Origin: Clostridium culturomicium
GTDB taxonomy: Bacteria > Bacillota > Clostridia > Clostridiales > Clostridiaceae
DNA length: 64,000 bases
Reading direction: 5' to 3'
NCBI RefSeq assembly: GCF_000821305.1
Contig: NZ_CCXK01000017.1
Span: forward strand, 1,643,505 to 1,707,504
Shown here one piece after another: positions 8,779-18,062 of the stretch; the first letter of the stretch is position 1, and each line of letters starts with the position of its first letter. The position numbers and the translations under genes were made by a program. The notes beneath the pieces were generated by a model. That model did no database searches. It had not been told where the DNA came from and saw nothing but the letters and a program-made list of their open reading frames with translations.

Positions 8779-8959
8779 AATCTATTTCACTCTCCTACCT
8801 AAAACATCCTTTGATATTTTTAGCTTATTATTAATACTCTTATAACTTTTAAACAAAGTTACAAGAATATCTTCTTCTTTTAAGTTTCACTTATCTATAA
8901 TAGTATGTACTAAATCATCTCAATTGAAACACCATTTTTACTAAGGATGTTTTTTTATA

Positions 8960-8976
8960 TCATAGCCTTACTATGA
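8960..8976 (-). other. Small hairpin between the rpmA terminator and obg
   Basis: TCATAG-CCTTA-CTATGA, immediately beyond the rpmA terminator on the transcript. It could be a second, weaker terminator (TATAAAAAAA follows on the minus strand) or an obg leader element. Confidence 0.4.
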
Positions 8977-8981
8977 CATAA

Positions 8982-9005
8982 AAAAGCACCCTTATGGGTG
9001 CTTTT
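8982..9005 (-). terminator. Intrinsic terminator of the rplU-prp-rpmA operon
   Basis: AAAAGCACCC / GGGTGCTTTT, a 10-bp stem with a four-base loop, followed on the minus strand by a run of six T. It lies just after the rpmA stop. Confidence 0.93.
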
Positions 9006-9009
9006 AAAA

Positions 9010-9312
9010 CTATTCGGCTATTGCAACTTCTACATCAACTGGGTAAACAGAAGCTTTCTTCTTGTCTCTACCCATTCTTTCAAATCTTACAATTCCATCA
9101 ACCTTAGCGAAAAGAGTGTCGTCTCCACCGATACCTACGTTAGTACCTGGATGAATTTTTGTTCCTCTTTGTCTTACAAGGATGTTTCCTGCAAGTACAA
9201 ATTGTCCGTCTGCACGTTTAACACCTAATCTCTTAGATTCACTATCTCTACCGTTCTTTGAGCTACCTACTCCTTTTTTATGAGCACATAACTGAAGGTT
9301 TATTAGTAACAT
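9010..9312 (-). CDS. rpmA: 50S ribosomal protein L27 precursor
   Basis: L27 sits near the peptidyl transferase centre. Firmicute L27 is made with a short N-terminal extension that the protease Prp removes. The 100-residue product begins [20 protein letters not shown]. The mature protein should start at H11, after the motif INLQLCA. The usual motif in the family ends FFA or LFA, so the Cys at position 9 (codon TGT, one base from TTT) is unusual. The gene for Prp lies directly upstream, and the rpmA ribosome binding site (GAGGAGG) is inside the end of prp. Confidence 0.98.
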   Translation of the reverse strand: MLLINLQLCAHKKGVGSSKNGRDSESKRLGVKRADGQFVLAGNILVRQRGTKIHPGTNVGIGGDDTLFAKVDGIVRFERMGRDKKKASVYPVDVEVAIAE

Positions 9313-9313
9313 A

Positions 9314-9661
9314 TCACTGCACCTCCTCTACTATAACTTTGATATATTTTCCGTAGCTAATTTCTAAATTTTTCAATCCTAACAACATAGTTTCTAGTAA
9401 AACCTGAGCTTTATCTATATTCTCCGATGAAAGGTCTTTTAAATCTAGTCTGATGTTGCCTTCTTCGGCTACATAGCTAGGGTTCAGCTTCAGCACTTCT
9501 AACGTTCCTAAGATTGTTACCTGTGCTAAGTTGGATACACATCCACAAACAACGTCATCATAAATAACTGTTTTTTCTTTATGATCATAATATTCTGCGT
9601 GCCCATCCACATGGAATGAAATCAGTTTATTATTTGACTTTTGAAATTTAACAGTAATCAT
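9314..9661 (-). CDS. prp: Ribosomal-processing cysteine protease Prp (YsxB)
   Basis: Prp cleaves the N-terminal extension of the L27 precursor. The 115-residue product shows the catalytic pair of the family: His in [11 protein letters not shown] (about residue 22) and Cys in [14 protein letters not shown] (about residue 38). The ATG at 9661 overlaps the rplU stop region (start and stop share bases), which favours translational coupling; an upstream in-frame start would lie well inside rplU. The gene order rplU-prp-rpmA is the conserved one. Confidence 0.95.
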   Translation of the reverse strand: MITVKFQKSNNKLISFHVDGHAEYYDHKEKTVIYDDVVCGCVSNLAQVTILGTLEVLKLNPSYVAEEGNIRLDLKDLSSENIDKAQVLLETMLLGLKNLEISYGKYIKVIVEEVQ

Positions 9662-9662
9662 A

Positions 9663-9974
9663 TTATGCTTCGATCTTCTCAATTACTATTTTAGTAAATG
9701 GTTGTCTATGACCTTGCTTCTTTCTGTAGTCTTTCTTTGGCTTGTATTTGAAAACTATAACTTTCTTAGCTTTTCCTTGTGCTACAACTTTAGCAACAAC
9801 TTTAGCTCCTTCAACTACAGGCTTTCCAACTACTAAACCATCTTCTTTTCCAACTGCTAGAACTTTATCAAATTCTATAGTTGAGTCAACCTCAGCTTCA
9901 AGTTTTTCAACGAAAAGAACGTCTCCCTCTTGAACTCTGTATTGCTTTCCTCCAGTAAGTAAAACTGCGTACAT
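9663..9974 (-). CDS. rplU: 50S ribosomal protein L21
   Basis: L21 binds 23S rRNA domain I. The 103-residue protein begins [18 protein letters not shown] and ends in the basic region [20 protein letters not shown], both typical. The start at 9974 is set by GGAGGTG 8 bases upstream; the longer frame begins in the leader. First gene of rplU-prp-rpmA, behind a conserved leader and a good promoter. Confidence 0.98.
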   Translation of the reverse strand: MYAVLLTGGKQYRVQEGDVLFVEKLEAEVDSTIEFDKVLAVGKEDGLVVGKPVVEGAKVVAKVVAQGKAKKVIVFKYKPKKDYRKKQGHRQPFTKIVIEKIEA

Positions 9975-10078
9975 TAAAATACACCTCCTCAATCCAGTCT
10001 CGCCATCCCAGGTAAGCTCTAAACAAACTAAAACAGCTTATTTAAAACTATTTTTAAAACCTTACGTGTGCGGTCTAC
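9975..10078 (-). promoter_or_regulatory. Ribosomal protein L21 leader
   Basis: The untranslated leader contains two blocks I recognise from the Firmicute L21 leader family: CCGCACACGTAAGG (10061-10073 region) near the 5' end and ACCTGGGATGGCGAGACTGG (about 9993-10012) just before the ribosome binding site. The family is thought to mediate feedback control by L21. Recognition is from memory of the consensus; a covariance search would settle it. Confidence 0.8.
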
Positions 10079-10085
10079 AAATGAC

Positions 10086-10114
10086 ATTTTAACACATGAC
10101 AAGCTCAATGTAAA
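10086..10114 (-). promoter_or_regulatory. SigA-type promoter of rplU-prp-rpmA
   Basis: TTTACA (10109-10114), 17-base spacer, TAAAAT (10086-10091) on the minus strand. This places transcription start near 10078, at the upstream end of the L21 leader. Confidence 0.75.
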
Positions 10115-10136
10115 GGAACTTATCATATTTTTTTCT

Positions 10137-11594
10137 TTATATTCTCATCAAATTCGATGAGAATATTTGTAAATTTTTAAAATTTTCAAGCTGACTATGG
10201 AATATAATTGGTTCCACCTTAAAGTTATAATTATGCTCTTCAAACTTTACGTAAAGATCACAGTCAGTAGCTCCAAGTTTTATAGCAAAGCTCAAAACAT
10301 CTTCTTTCACTTCCTTTTCATAGATGCTAGGAAGTTCTATATATATATTCTTGACCTGTTGCTCCTTCAATATTCTTTCAATTTTACCCTTTATGATGCT
10401 GGATAAATAATTCAAAGCTACCTTTTCTCCACTGCCATGGCATACTTTACATTCCTCAAATACAAAATCACAAATTGATTTACCGTATTTTTTTCTAGTT
10501 ATCTGAACTAAATTTAATTCTGTAAATGGATATACTTTAGGGTTATGCTTATCATCAAAGAATTCTTTTCTTAAGATATCCATGATCTGTTTTTTCTCTT
10601 CTGCAGATTTCATATCAACGAAGTCTACCAGGATGATTCCCCCTAGATTTCTAAGTCTTATCTGCTTAACAACTTCAACTGCTGCCTCTTTGTTGGTAAT
10701 TAAAACAGCACCTTCATCCTTAGTAAGTTTTATATTTTTTGCAGTATTTACATCTACCACTGTCATGGCCTCTGTTTTTTCAACAACAATATTTCCTCCA
10801 CTAGGAAGGTTTATTTTGTTGTGTCTTAAGGTTAAAATTTCCTTTTCAATTCCATAATAATCAAAAATCGAAAGTGGCTCCTGATAAAATGCTATATGAA
10901 CATTATCCAGCTTCTTCTCACTGATAATTTTCTTAAAATAATTGAAGTCTTCTTCATCATCGACAATTATTTCTGCTCCACCTTCAGTGTAATTTCTAAT
11001 TATTCTGCTGAGAATTCCATTATCCTTGTAAAGAGGTCCTACTTTAGCTGAATATATAAATTCTCTATGTATTTCTTCATACTTGGTTATCAACTCTTCA
11101 ACTTCACTTTTAATGATTTGAAAGTCAACACCTTCAGCTTTTGTTCTTATTACAATTCCGATATTCTCAGGTTTTGATATTTGAGATTCTACTAAAAACT
11201 TAAATTCATCACTTAAAATCTTCTTAGATATTTGAAGTTCAGTGTGCTCCTTCGTTAAAACTACATAAGTTCCTGGAAGAGATATATTAGGACTTACCTT
11301 TGGCCCCTTTTTCCCAATATCCTCCTTGATGATTTCTACCATGACCTCTTGACCTTTTTTAAGACCATTATCCTTTTTCTTGCCTTCTAAAGCCATATAT
11401 CCATTCTTTTCGAAACCAATATCCACAAAGGCACACTTCATAGCAGGAACAATGTTCTTAACCACACCCTTATAGATTTCTCCAACTTTAGGGCTAAAGG
11501 TTTCCTCTTCAACAAAGCACTCTCTAAGAATATCATTTTTCTTAATTGCTACCTTTAGTAATGATTGCTGTCTTTCAATAACAATCTTTTTCAC
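10137..11594 (-). CDS. rng: Ribonuclease E/G family endoribonuclease
   Basis: RNase G-type enzymes cut AU-rich single-stranded RNA and mature rRNA. The 485-residue protein has an S1 domain (GEIYKGVVKNIVPAMKCAFVDIG, about 35-60), the catalytic metal-binding aspartates in MTVVDVNTAKN and GGIILVDFVDM, and the Zn-link region CKVCHGSGEKV. It lacks the long C-terminal scaffold of E. coli RNase E. The GTG at 11594 is chosen because GGAG lies 8 bases before it; an earlier in-frame GTG overlaps the Shine-Dalgarno. It follows the DUF2344 gene by 15 bases and precedes the rplU promoter. Confidence 0.93.
   Translation of the reverse strand: MKKIVIERQQSLLKVAIKKNDILRECFVEEETFSPKVGEIYKGVVKNIVPAMKCAFVDIGFEKNGYMALEGKKKDNGLKKGQEVMVEIIKEDIGKKGPKVSPNISLPGTYVVLTKEHTELQISKKILSDEFKFLVESQISKPENIGIVIRTKAEGVDFQIIKSEVEELITKYEEIHREFIYSAKVGPLYKDNGILSRIIRNYTEGGAEIIVDDEEDFNYFKKIISEKKLDNVHIAFYQEPLSIFDYYGIEKEILTLRHNKINLPSGGNIVVEKTEAMTVVDVNTAKNIKLTKDEGAVLITNKEAAVEVVKQIRLRNLGGIILVDFVDMKSAEEKKQIMDILRKEFFDDKHNPKVYPFTELNLVQITRKKYGKSICDFVFEECKVCHGSGEKVALNYLSSIIKGKIERILKEQQVKNIYIELPSIYEKEVKEDVLSFAIKLGATDCDLYVKFEEHNYNFKVEPIIFHSQLENFKNLQIFSSNLMRI
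10139..10166 (-). other. Perfect hairpin spanning the rng stop codon
   Basis: ATATTCTCATC / GATGAGAATAT, an 11-bp perfect stem with a six-base loop that includes the last codons and stop of rng. On the rng transcript it is followed by an A-rich stretch, not a T-run, so it is a poor intrinsic terminator and could instead protect or mark the 3' end. Confidence 0.5.
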
Positions 11595-11609
11595 TAAAAC
11601 CACTCCTCG

Positions 11610-12311
11610 CTATGCAGTAAAGAATTCATTTAGTGGAACAAATTTTTCATCCTTCAAAGCGTACATTTCTAGTCTTTTAATATCAACAAACGCATCCTTG
11701 TTAATCCCTTTAACGTGTTCCTTTATAAAATCACTTAAAAGACCTGCACTTAAGTTTTCTCTGCTTCCACAGCTTAGAAGAGCCTCAACAACTAATCTGC
11801 CATCTTCCATATAGTTTTTTAATTCTTTAACTAAAGGCTTTATGTCAACTTCTTTTTCACCTGATTTAGTTTTCTTAAGAATTTCCCACTGTTTAAGTTC
11901 TAAAAGAGTATTGAAATCTACTGTTTCTCCCTCATTTAACTTAAACTTTATAATATACTTAGCTCCATCTATAATAGCCATACCTTGTGGAATCTTTCTT
12001 TCATCCTTCTTTATAACCTTAGTTACAGAAAGGAACTTAACTCCTCCTACAGTATTTTCATTTAAAGCTGATAAAATCTCATTCTCATCCATATCCACCG
12101 TTAAAACAGCATCTAAATATTCACCTGATGAATAAACCCCAACAGATAAAGGCTGGGCTATGGATAAACTCATATGTGGGTTAAACCCTCTTGAATATTC
12201 GATTGGAAGCTTTGATCTTCTTATTACTCTTTGAATTGTTCTCATTAAATCTAAGTGAGATACAAATTTTAGCTCACTTTCCTTAGTGTATTTTATTAAG
12301 TATCGCACCAT
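11610..12311 (-). CDS. TIGR03936/DUF2344 family radical SAM-associated protein
   Basis: The 233-residue product belongs to the family found next to, or fused with, TIGR03960 radical SAM proteins; no reaction has been assigned as far as I know. Family features include RYLIKYTKESELKFVSHLDL and the segment KLPIEYSRGFNPHMSLSIA with GFNPHP-like residues. The ATG at 12311 is set by GGAGAG and lies inside the end of the preceding radical SAM gene (29-base overlap), a coupling arrangement. Because its partner carries a stop codon, the pair may not work as usual in this strain. Confidence 0.85.
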   Translation of the reverse strand: MVRYLIKYTKESELKFVSHLDLMRTIQRVIRRSKLPIEYSRGFNPHMSLSIAQPLSVGVYSSGEYLDAVLTVDMDENEILSALNENTVGGVKFLSVTKVIKKDERKIPQGMAIIDGAKYIIKFKLNEGETVDFNTLLELKQWEILKKTKSGEKEVDIKPLVKELKNYMEDGRLVVEALLSCGSRENLSAGLLSDFIKEHVKGINKDAFVDIKRLEMYALKDEKFVPLNEFFTA

Positions 12312-14142
12312 GGAAACACTCTCCTTCCTTAAAGCTGGCATTAATTCCGCATCCTGTACATTTTTCTCTACAGTCTGGAGTTAAAATCAGCTCCTTAGCT
12401 TTTTCATTCTCGCTTATTAAGTATCTTTTGCTAACTCCTATATCTATGAAGTCCCATGGAAGTATTTCATCGTAGCTTCTTTCTCTGTAAGCATAGAAAT
12501 CTCCATCAACATTGCATTCTTCTAAAGCTTCCTGCCAAGTTTCATAGTTGAAATACTCATTCCATCCATCGAATCTAGCACCTTTTTCAAAGGCTTTAAT
12601 TAAAACGTCACAAAGTCTTCTGTCTCCTCTAGCAAATACAGCCTCTAAATAGCTTAGTGGCGATTCGTGCCAGTTATAGTTGATAGCTTTGCTTTTTATA
12701 GAATTTCTTAAAGCAGAAATCTTCTCTTTAACTTCTGGCATTTGATTCATCGGAGCCCATTGGAATGGAGTAAATGGTTTTGGTACTAATATTGATGTAC
12801 TTACAGTAACTCTTAAGCCCCTTTTTCTTATGTGCTTAGGAACATTGAAATATTCATCTACAACCTTCTGAGCTAAATCAGCTATACCAACAACATCTTC
12901 CGTAGTCTCGTATGGAAGTCCTATTACAAAGTATAATTTTATTGTTGACCATCCTGATTCAAAAGCACTTCTAGTAGCAACAAGTAAATCCTCTTCAGTT
13001 ACACCTTTATTTATAACATCTCTCATTCTTTGAGTTCCAGCCTCTGGTGCAAAAGTTAAGCCTGTTTTTCTTACCTTTTGGATTTCCTTAATTAAATCTA
13101 CAGAGAAAGAGTCAATTCTTAAAGATGGTATAGAAACTCCAACCTTCTCTTCACCATACTTCTCAATTAAATTCATGATTAAGTTTTGAATGTTAGAATA
13201 GTCACAGATACTTAAAGAACTTAAAGATATTTCTTCATATCCAGTGTTCTTAAGAAGCACATCTATTTCCTCCATAAGTCTTTCTGTAGTCTTTTCTCTA
13301 ACCGGTCTGTATATCATACCTGCCTGACAGAATCTACAACCTCTTGTACAACCTCTTGTAGTTTCAATAACTATTCTGTCATGGATTATTTCTGTATAAG
13401 GAACTATAAATTTATCTGGGAACTTGTTCGCATCAAAATCTATAAGAATTCTTTTCTTAACTGATTTTGGCACATCATCAAACTTAGGAGTCATGGCCTT
13501 AATAGTTCCATCCTCATTATAAGTTACATCATAAAGCGATGGTACATATACTCCTTGTATTTTTGAAATAGCTCTTAAGTATTCAGCCTTTGGCTTACCC
13601 TTCATAGCTTTATATACATCTAATATCTCATTAGTTACTTCTTATCCTTCTCCAAGAACAAAAGCGTCAGCAATATCATATAGTGGTTCTGGATTATAAG
13701 CACATGGTCCACCCATCATTACTATTGGATACTCTTCTCCTCTTTCTGAAGCTCTAAGAGGGATATCACACATATCTAACATGTTTAATATATTTGTATA
13801 ACTCATCTCATATTGAAGAGTAAAACCTAATATGTCAAACTCTTTAAGAGAATCCTTTGTTTCAAGAGTTCCTAGAGGAATATTATTTTCTCTAAGTGCC
13901 TTCTCCATATCTGGCCATGGTGCAAAACATCTTTCACAGTAAGTATCTTCTCTTTCATTCATTACATAATATAATATTTTTGTTCCAAGGTGAGACATTG
14001 CAACTTCATACACGTCTGGGAAACAAAAAGCATATCTAATATCAACACTGTTTTTATCTTTGTTGTAGGAGTTAATCTCTCCCCCTATATATCTAGCTGG
14101 TTTTTCAACCTTACATAGAATATCATCTGAAATTTTATTCAT
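12283..14142 (-). pseudogene. TIGR03960 family B12-binding-domain radical SAM protein, interrupted by an in-frame TAA
   Basis: One reading frame runs from ATG 14142 (AAGGAGG upstream) to 12283, about 620 codons, the usual family length, broken only by TAA at 13642-13644 (codon 167). The upstream 166 residues hold the B12-binding-like part (AFCFPDVYEVAMSHLGTKIL, ending ADAFVLGEG). The downstream part continues EVTNEILDVYKAMKGK without a break and contains the radical SAM cysteines CTRGCRFCQ and AGTQRMRDVINKG. GAA to TAA is a single-base change in what would read GEGEEV. The stop is TAA, not UGA, so selenocysteine cannot explain it. The downstream ATG at 13605 has no good ribosome binding site. 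It could be a true pseudogene, a strain polymorphism or a sequencing error. Confidence 0.85.
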
Positions 14143-14245
14143 TGTGAATCCTCCTTAAGTTAATTCAATAAATCATTTTATCATATGCAAATAATATTTC
14201 AAGTTTTCAACCTATTTTTACCAAAACCTTAGAATATTACCCCTT

Positions 14246-15088
14246 TCAACGACTTGCAAAAATCTCTTTCACAGAAATGTTACCCAAATCCTTTAAAGCA
14301 TTAATAATTTCCTCTTCATACAGAATTCCAATTACATTCATATTGTCATCGAGCACAATAAATTCATTATACTTGTTTTTATCTACTAATTCTATAAGCT
14401 GCAAGAGATTTAACTTATAATATACAGAAACACTTCTGTTTTCAAGATATCCCCTACGTATCAGTTTCTCCTTCTTCTTAACAATATATCCCATAATAAT
14501 ATAAGCTATCCTCCTTTTTTCCTTATAGGAAACCCCTAAAATAAATACACAGAAAAATAGCAAGTCAATATTAATACTATTCATAAAAAGTGTGACTAAA
14601 AAAAACACACCAAATATATAGCCTATACAAATACTTATATTTAGTGCAATCTTGTTGGCTTTTTTATATATAATTTTTAAGTTTAATAGAGCTCTTAGTA
14701 TTCTCCCTCCATCTAAAGGAAAAGCAGGTATTAAGTTAAACATACCTATGACCAAGTTATAATTCCTAAAATGATACATCCACTCATATCCCCAAAATTT
14801 ATTAAAAAAATAAAATGCCAAAGCTATTATAAAATTTCCTAAAGGTCCGCTAAGCGAAATAATAATATCATCCCTAGGAGATGCCTCATCTAAATCCTTT
14901 AGTGTAAGACTTGTCCCAATAGGTATAATATCAATAGAAAAGCCAGAATAGCCTAAGATTCTGGCTGTCATCAGATGAATAAGTTCATGAATAAATACTA
15001 TAAGGAATCCAATAAAAAGCTGCCGTTTAAAACTTACCATCCATATTAAAATTATATATGGTATCAAATATCTACTTATTCTAATCAA
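14246..15088 (-). CDS. spoIVFB: Site-2-type metalloprotease, SpoIVFB-like (M50)
   Basis: SpoIVFB is the intramembrane protease that activates pro-SigmaK in Bacillus. The 280-residue membrane protein has the zinc motif HELIH (residues 34-38), the third ligand motif NLIPAFPLDGGR (about 118-129), several membrane helices and a C-terminal CBS-like domain (LNLLQLIELVDKNKYNEF onward). Translation starts at TTG 15088 with AGGAGG upstream. It follows spoIVFA and is upstream of the radical SAM and rplU region, the same neighbourhood as in Bacillus (minD-spoIVFA-spoIVFB-rplU). The substrate in this organism is inferred only. Confidence 0.87.
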   Translation of the reverse strand: MIRISRYLIPYIILIWMVSFKRQLFIGFLIVFIHELIHLMTARILGYSGFSIDIIPIGTSLTLKDLDEASPRDDIIISLSGPLGNFIIALAFYFFNKFWGYEWMYHFRNYNLVIGMFNLIPAFPLDGGRILRALLNLKIIYKKANKIALNISICIGYIFGVFFLVTLFMNSINIDLLFFCVFILGVSYKEKRRIAYIIMGYIVKKKEKLIRRGYLENRSVSVYYKLNLLQLIELVDKNKYNEFIVLDDNMNVIGILYEEEIINALKDLGNISVKEIFASR

Positions 15089-15108
15089 TGTATCCTCCTA
15101 AGACATTG

Positions 15109-15843
15109 CTAAAGGGTTTCATTTAAATTAAAACAACTTGAAGGATTCAATTTATCCCCCATATAGAGTATTTCTATGGAGACATCCCCCTCTGACCCTG
15201 CTTTGGCTTTCCCTATAACATCATTAGCATTCAAAGTCATTCCTTCTACAGCATTTATCTCATCCATACCACTATAGATCATTTCTATGCCTTCTCCATA
15301 ATTAACAGTAACTGTCCCATCTTTTACAGCCTTGACTTTACCTTCATAGGAAGCCCGTATATCTGTTCCAGCTGCTGTTTTAATTAATAATCTATTATCT
15401 TCAACCTGAAAACTGCTGCCACTATCAGCTGCAACCGGATTAATATAATTTTCACTAATAAATCCTTCCTTTTTCTCATTAAAATTAAAAACTGATTTAA
15501 CTTCACTAAACACCGAAGCTACTTCCTCCTTAGAAAACTCTTCTATATTGATACCTTTTCCCATATAATCTAATCCTAAAGCATAGGCTTTACCTAAATC
15601 GGTTGTAGGATAAGCTCTATACAATATCAGTCCTCCAAATAACATTAAGGTTATGACACATTGTCCAATAAAAATATTAGTATAACCTTTTCCAAATACA
15701 TTTAAAAATATAGGGAATACAACAGAACCTTTATTACGACTTTCCCCATTACCATTATACCCTTTAGGAACATATGCATTAGACGCCTTTTGCTGTCCCA
15801 TATTAGCATAATATTTCTTATAATAATCATTATACATGCCCAT
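15109..15843 (-). CDS. spoIVFA: SpoIVFA-like membrane protein with degenerate M23/LytM domain
   Basis: SpoIVFA holds and regulates the SpoIVFB protease in the outer forespore membrane. The 244-residue product has a cytoplasmic N-terminus, one membrane helix (IFIGQCVITLMLFGGLILY, about 76-94) and a C-terminal LytM/M23-like fold (GTDIRASYEGKVKAVKDGTV; NANDVIGKAKAG). The zinc ligands HxxxD and HxH of active endopeptidases are not visible, so it is probably not an enzyme. The ATG at 15843 has AGGAGG 7 bases upstream. An automatic annotation may call it M23 peptidase; the context argues for SpoIVFA. Confidence 0.8.
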   Translation of the reverse strand: MGMYNDYYKKYYANMGQQKASNAYVPKGYNGNGESRNKGSVVFPIFLNVFGKGYTNIFIGQCVITLMLFGGLILYRAYPTTDLGKAYALGLDYMGKGINIEEFSKEEVASVFSEVKSVFNFNEKKEGFISENYINPVAADSGSSFQVEDNRLLIKTAAGTDIRASYEGKVKAVKDGTVTVNYGEGIEMIYSGMDEINAVEGMTLNANDVIGKAKAGSEGDVSIEILYMGDKLNPSSCFNLNETL

Positions 15844-16170
15844 GATACAACCTCCTTAATTTACCCTTACTAATCTATGTATATTAAGATTTATGGTCTT
15901 TATGAGATTTTTTTGATTTTAAAAAGTATTATTTTATTGGAATTTTTATTTGAGTTTAGAATGGAAGTAATGAATGCTGATTAACTTATTAAAAATTTCT
16001 AGTCAACCTATTTAACTTGCAACTACTTACTATAAATATGTGAATTTTTATTTGAAATTTAAAGATTCAATAGATTTAACAAATTGTTTTCATAAAATAT
16101 ACGAAACTTTATCCTTAAAAGCTTCTTATAAGTTAATAAAATTTATATTATTGCTTAAAAATTTTCTCAA
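15844..16170. other. Intergenic region without a gene
   Basis: Very AT-rich. I see no ORF with a start and ribosome binding site. A sporulation promoter for spoIVFA would be expected here, but I found no convincing SigE consensus pair. Confidence 0.5.
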
Positions 16171-16177
16171 TAAAAAA

Positions 16178-16197
16178 AAGAACTCAAAAGAGTTCTC
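16178..16197 (-). terminator. Intrinsic terminator of the minCDE-rodA-mgsA operon
   Basis: AGAACTC-AAAA-GAGTTCT stem-loop, followed on the minus strand by eight T. It lies just after the mgsA stop codon. Confidence 0.9.
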
Positions 16198-16208
16198 TTT
16201 TATTTAAG

Positions 16209-16577
16209 TTATCTATCTCCAAGAGCCTTCATAAAGACTTCTGCAGTACCTAAGTTAGTTGCAAGTGGAATATGGTGTACATCTGATAATCTTATAAGAG
16301 CAGTTACATCTGGTTCATGTGGCTGCGCTGTTAAAGGATCCCTAAGAAAGATTATCATATCCATTTTTCCTTCTGCAAGCTTTGCTCCAATTTGCTGATC
16401 TCCACCAAGTGGCCCTGATAAAAATCTATAAACCTCTAAACCAACTATTTCATTCAAAAGTTTTCCAGTAGTTCCTGTCGCATATAGCTGATGATTTTTC
16501 AAAACTTCTTTATATCTTTTTGCAAAATCAATCATATCATCTTTCTTTTTATCATGAGCAACTAATGCTATTCTCAT
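16209..16577 (-). CDS. mgsA: Methylglyoxal synthase
   Basis: MgsA converts dihydroxyacetone phosphate to methylglyoxal and phosphate, a bypass of lower glycolysis. The 122-residue protein starts [16 protein letters not shown] and has the phosphate-binding ATGTTGKLL and [16 protein letters not shown]. The catalytic Asp is in GGDQQ, and the active-site His in [15 protein letters not shown]. The ATG at 16577 is preferred (GGAGTG 9 bases upstream) over a GTG three codons earlier. It is the last gene of the min-rodA operon, as in other Clostridium. Confidence 0.96.
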   Translation of the reverse strand: MRIALVAHDKKKDDMIDFAKRYKEVLKNHQLYATGTTGKLLNEIVGLEVYRFLSGPLGGDQQIGAKLAEGKMDMIIFLRDPLTAQPHEPDVTALIRLSDVHHIPLATNLGTAEVFMKALGDR

Positions 16578-16590
16578 TAAAATCACACTC

Positions 16591-17697
16591 CTAAAAATTT
16601 ATTTTTTTCTTTCTCATACCTATGTTTAATGCTATTCCCAAGGAAATAAAGTTAGTTAACATAGAACTTCCACCATAACTTACGAAAGGTAGTGTTATAC
16701 CTGATATAGGCATAAGGCCTATGGTCATTCCAATATTTTGTATTATAGAAAATAATATTGATCCAACAATTCCAATTACTATTATTCTTCCGGCAATATC
16801 TCTTGAGTTTTTAGCTATTTGTATAAGCTTATATATAAGCATGCCATATAAAAACATTAGAAAAACTGCTCCTAAAAGTCCCCATTCTTCACCAATTACA
16901 GAAAATATAAAGTCCGTGTGATTTTCTGGTACAAATTTATATTGCTTACCATTCATAAATCCAAGACCAAATATCCCTCCAGCCCCAATAGCAATCTTCG
17001 ACTGAATAAGCTGTAGTCCTTCGTTTTGAGCATATTTTTCAGGGTTTACTACTGCCAAAAATCTTAGCTTCCAATAAGGTTTCATTATTGGCGAATTCCA
17101 TATTACAACAACCGCAGCTACCAAGGAGCCTAATCCACCAACAATGACCTTCCAATTCAGTCCCGCTATAACCATTATTCCAAGCATAATGAAGAAGGAA
17201 ACCATTGTAAGACCCATATCTGGCTGTATTAGTATTAAAATTACTGGAATTATTGCATATCCAACAATCTTGAAGAAAGTTTTAAGATTATTTACATCTC
17301 CTTCAGCCTCTTCAATTATCTTTGCCACCATAAGAATCATTCCTATTTTAGCAAATTCTCCAGGCTGAATAGCTCTATTTCCTATTTGAATCCATGCATT
17401 AGCACCATTAACTGCACCACCCAAAAACTGATTTACAATAAGAAGGAGGACTCCTGCCCAATAAACTAATGGTGTAAATCTAAGAATATCAGCATAATCT
17501 ATAGTCAAAATGAAATAAACTGCAACTAAACTTATAATCAGCCATGCAAACTGAAGTCTTGCATAACTCATGCCTATTGCAGAATAAATATTTAAAATAC
17601 CAAATAGAACGATCACTACTACTACGGCTATTATACTAAAATCAATATTTTTTACTAATTTTTCATTTATCTTGAAATTCTTTAAAAATTTTATCAT
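16591..17697 (-). CDS. rodA: Rod shape-determining protein RodA (SEDS glycosyltransferase)
   Basis: RodA polymerises lipid II glycan strands in the elongation complex together with a class B PBP. The 368-residue protein has about ten membrane helices and SEDS motifs: [25 protein letters not shown] (loop region), [16 protein letters not shown], and the C-terminal [15 protein letters not shown]. The start at 17697 has GGAGG before it; the longer frame is not supported. Position after minE matches clostridial gene order. Its likely partners, the two tandem PBPs, are encoded just upstream of minC. Confidence 0.92.
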   Translation of the reverse strand: MIKFLKNFKINEKLVKNIDFSIIAVVVVIVLFGILNIYSAIGMSYARLQFAWLIISLVAVYFILTIDYADILRFTPLVYWAGVLLLIVNQFLGGAVNGANAWIQIGNRAIQPGEFAKIGMILMVAKIIEEAEGDVNNLKTFFKIVGYAIIPVILILIQPDMGLTMVSFFIMLGIMVIAGLNWKVIVGGLGSLVAAVVVIWNSPIMKPYWKLRFLAVVNPEKYAQNEGLQLIQSKIAIGAGGIFGLGFMNGKQYKFVPENHTDFIFSVIGEEWGLLGAVFLMFLYGMLIYKLIQIAKNSRDIAGRIIVIGIVGSILFSIIQNIGMTIGLMPISGITLPFVSYGGSSMLTNFISLGIALNIGMRKKKINF

Positions 17698-17793
17698 AAT
17701 CAATTCCTCCATACCTTTTCCTATTATATCATATGAAGCAAAAAAAGCTATGAAAATCATAGCCTTAAATTGTATGTCAATGTTACTTTTTTG

Positions 17794-18060
17794 TTACCTC
17801 TTAACCTTTTTTATAGGTATACTTGCAACTAATGCTGGTGAACTACCTTCATACTCATCATTAGTTGTAAATCTCAATTCAATTTCTCCACGCTCAACTT
17901 CAGCGTAATTAGAAACAACCTTTAAAAGTTCGGCTTTAACATTCTCCAGAAAATCAGGAGATACAGTAGCTCTATCATGAACTAGAATTAATTTCAGTCT
18001 ATCTGCGGCTACTTCCTTAGAGGTACTACCTTTTGGTGGAAATATTTTGAATAAACCCAT
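17794..18060 (-). CDS. minE: Cell division topological specificity factor MinE
   Basis: MinE stimulates the MinD ATPase and drives pole-to-pole oscillation. The 88-residue product begins MGLFKIFPPKGSTSKEVAADRLK (membrane-targeting and anti-MinCD segment) and has the LILVHDRATVSPDFLENVK signature. It starts 2 bases after minD. Its presence means this organism uses the MinCDE type, unlike Bacillus, which uses DivIVA/MinJ. Confidence 0.96.
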   Translation of the reverse strand: MGLFKIFPPKGSTSKEVAADRLKLILVHDRATVSPDFLENVKAELLKVVSNYAEVERGEIELRFTTNDEYEGSSPALVASIPIKKVKR

Positions 18061-18062
18061 TT

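Noticed and set aside
8782..8925. Coding-like stretch before obg (about 34 codons open to TAG 8782-8784, read on the minus strand) at the place where Bacillus has spo0B
   Set aside because: It has no start codon with a ribosome binding site and is closed upstream by TGA; I see no residue pattern that proves a Spo0B relic.
13642..13644. Stop codon in the radical SAM gene read as programmed recoding
   Set aside because: The codon is TAA, not UGA; no known system in such bacteria reads TAA as an amino acid, and no slippery site is next to it.
15109..15843. Annotation as active M23 endopeptidase
   Set aside because: The zinc-ligand motifs are not visible, and position beside SpoIVFB favours SpoIVFA.
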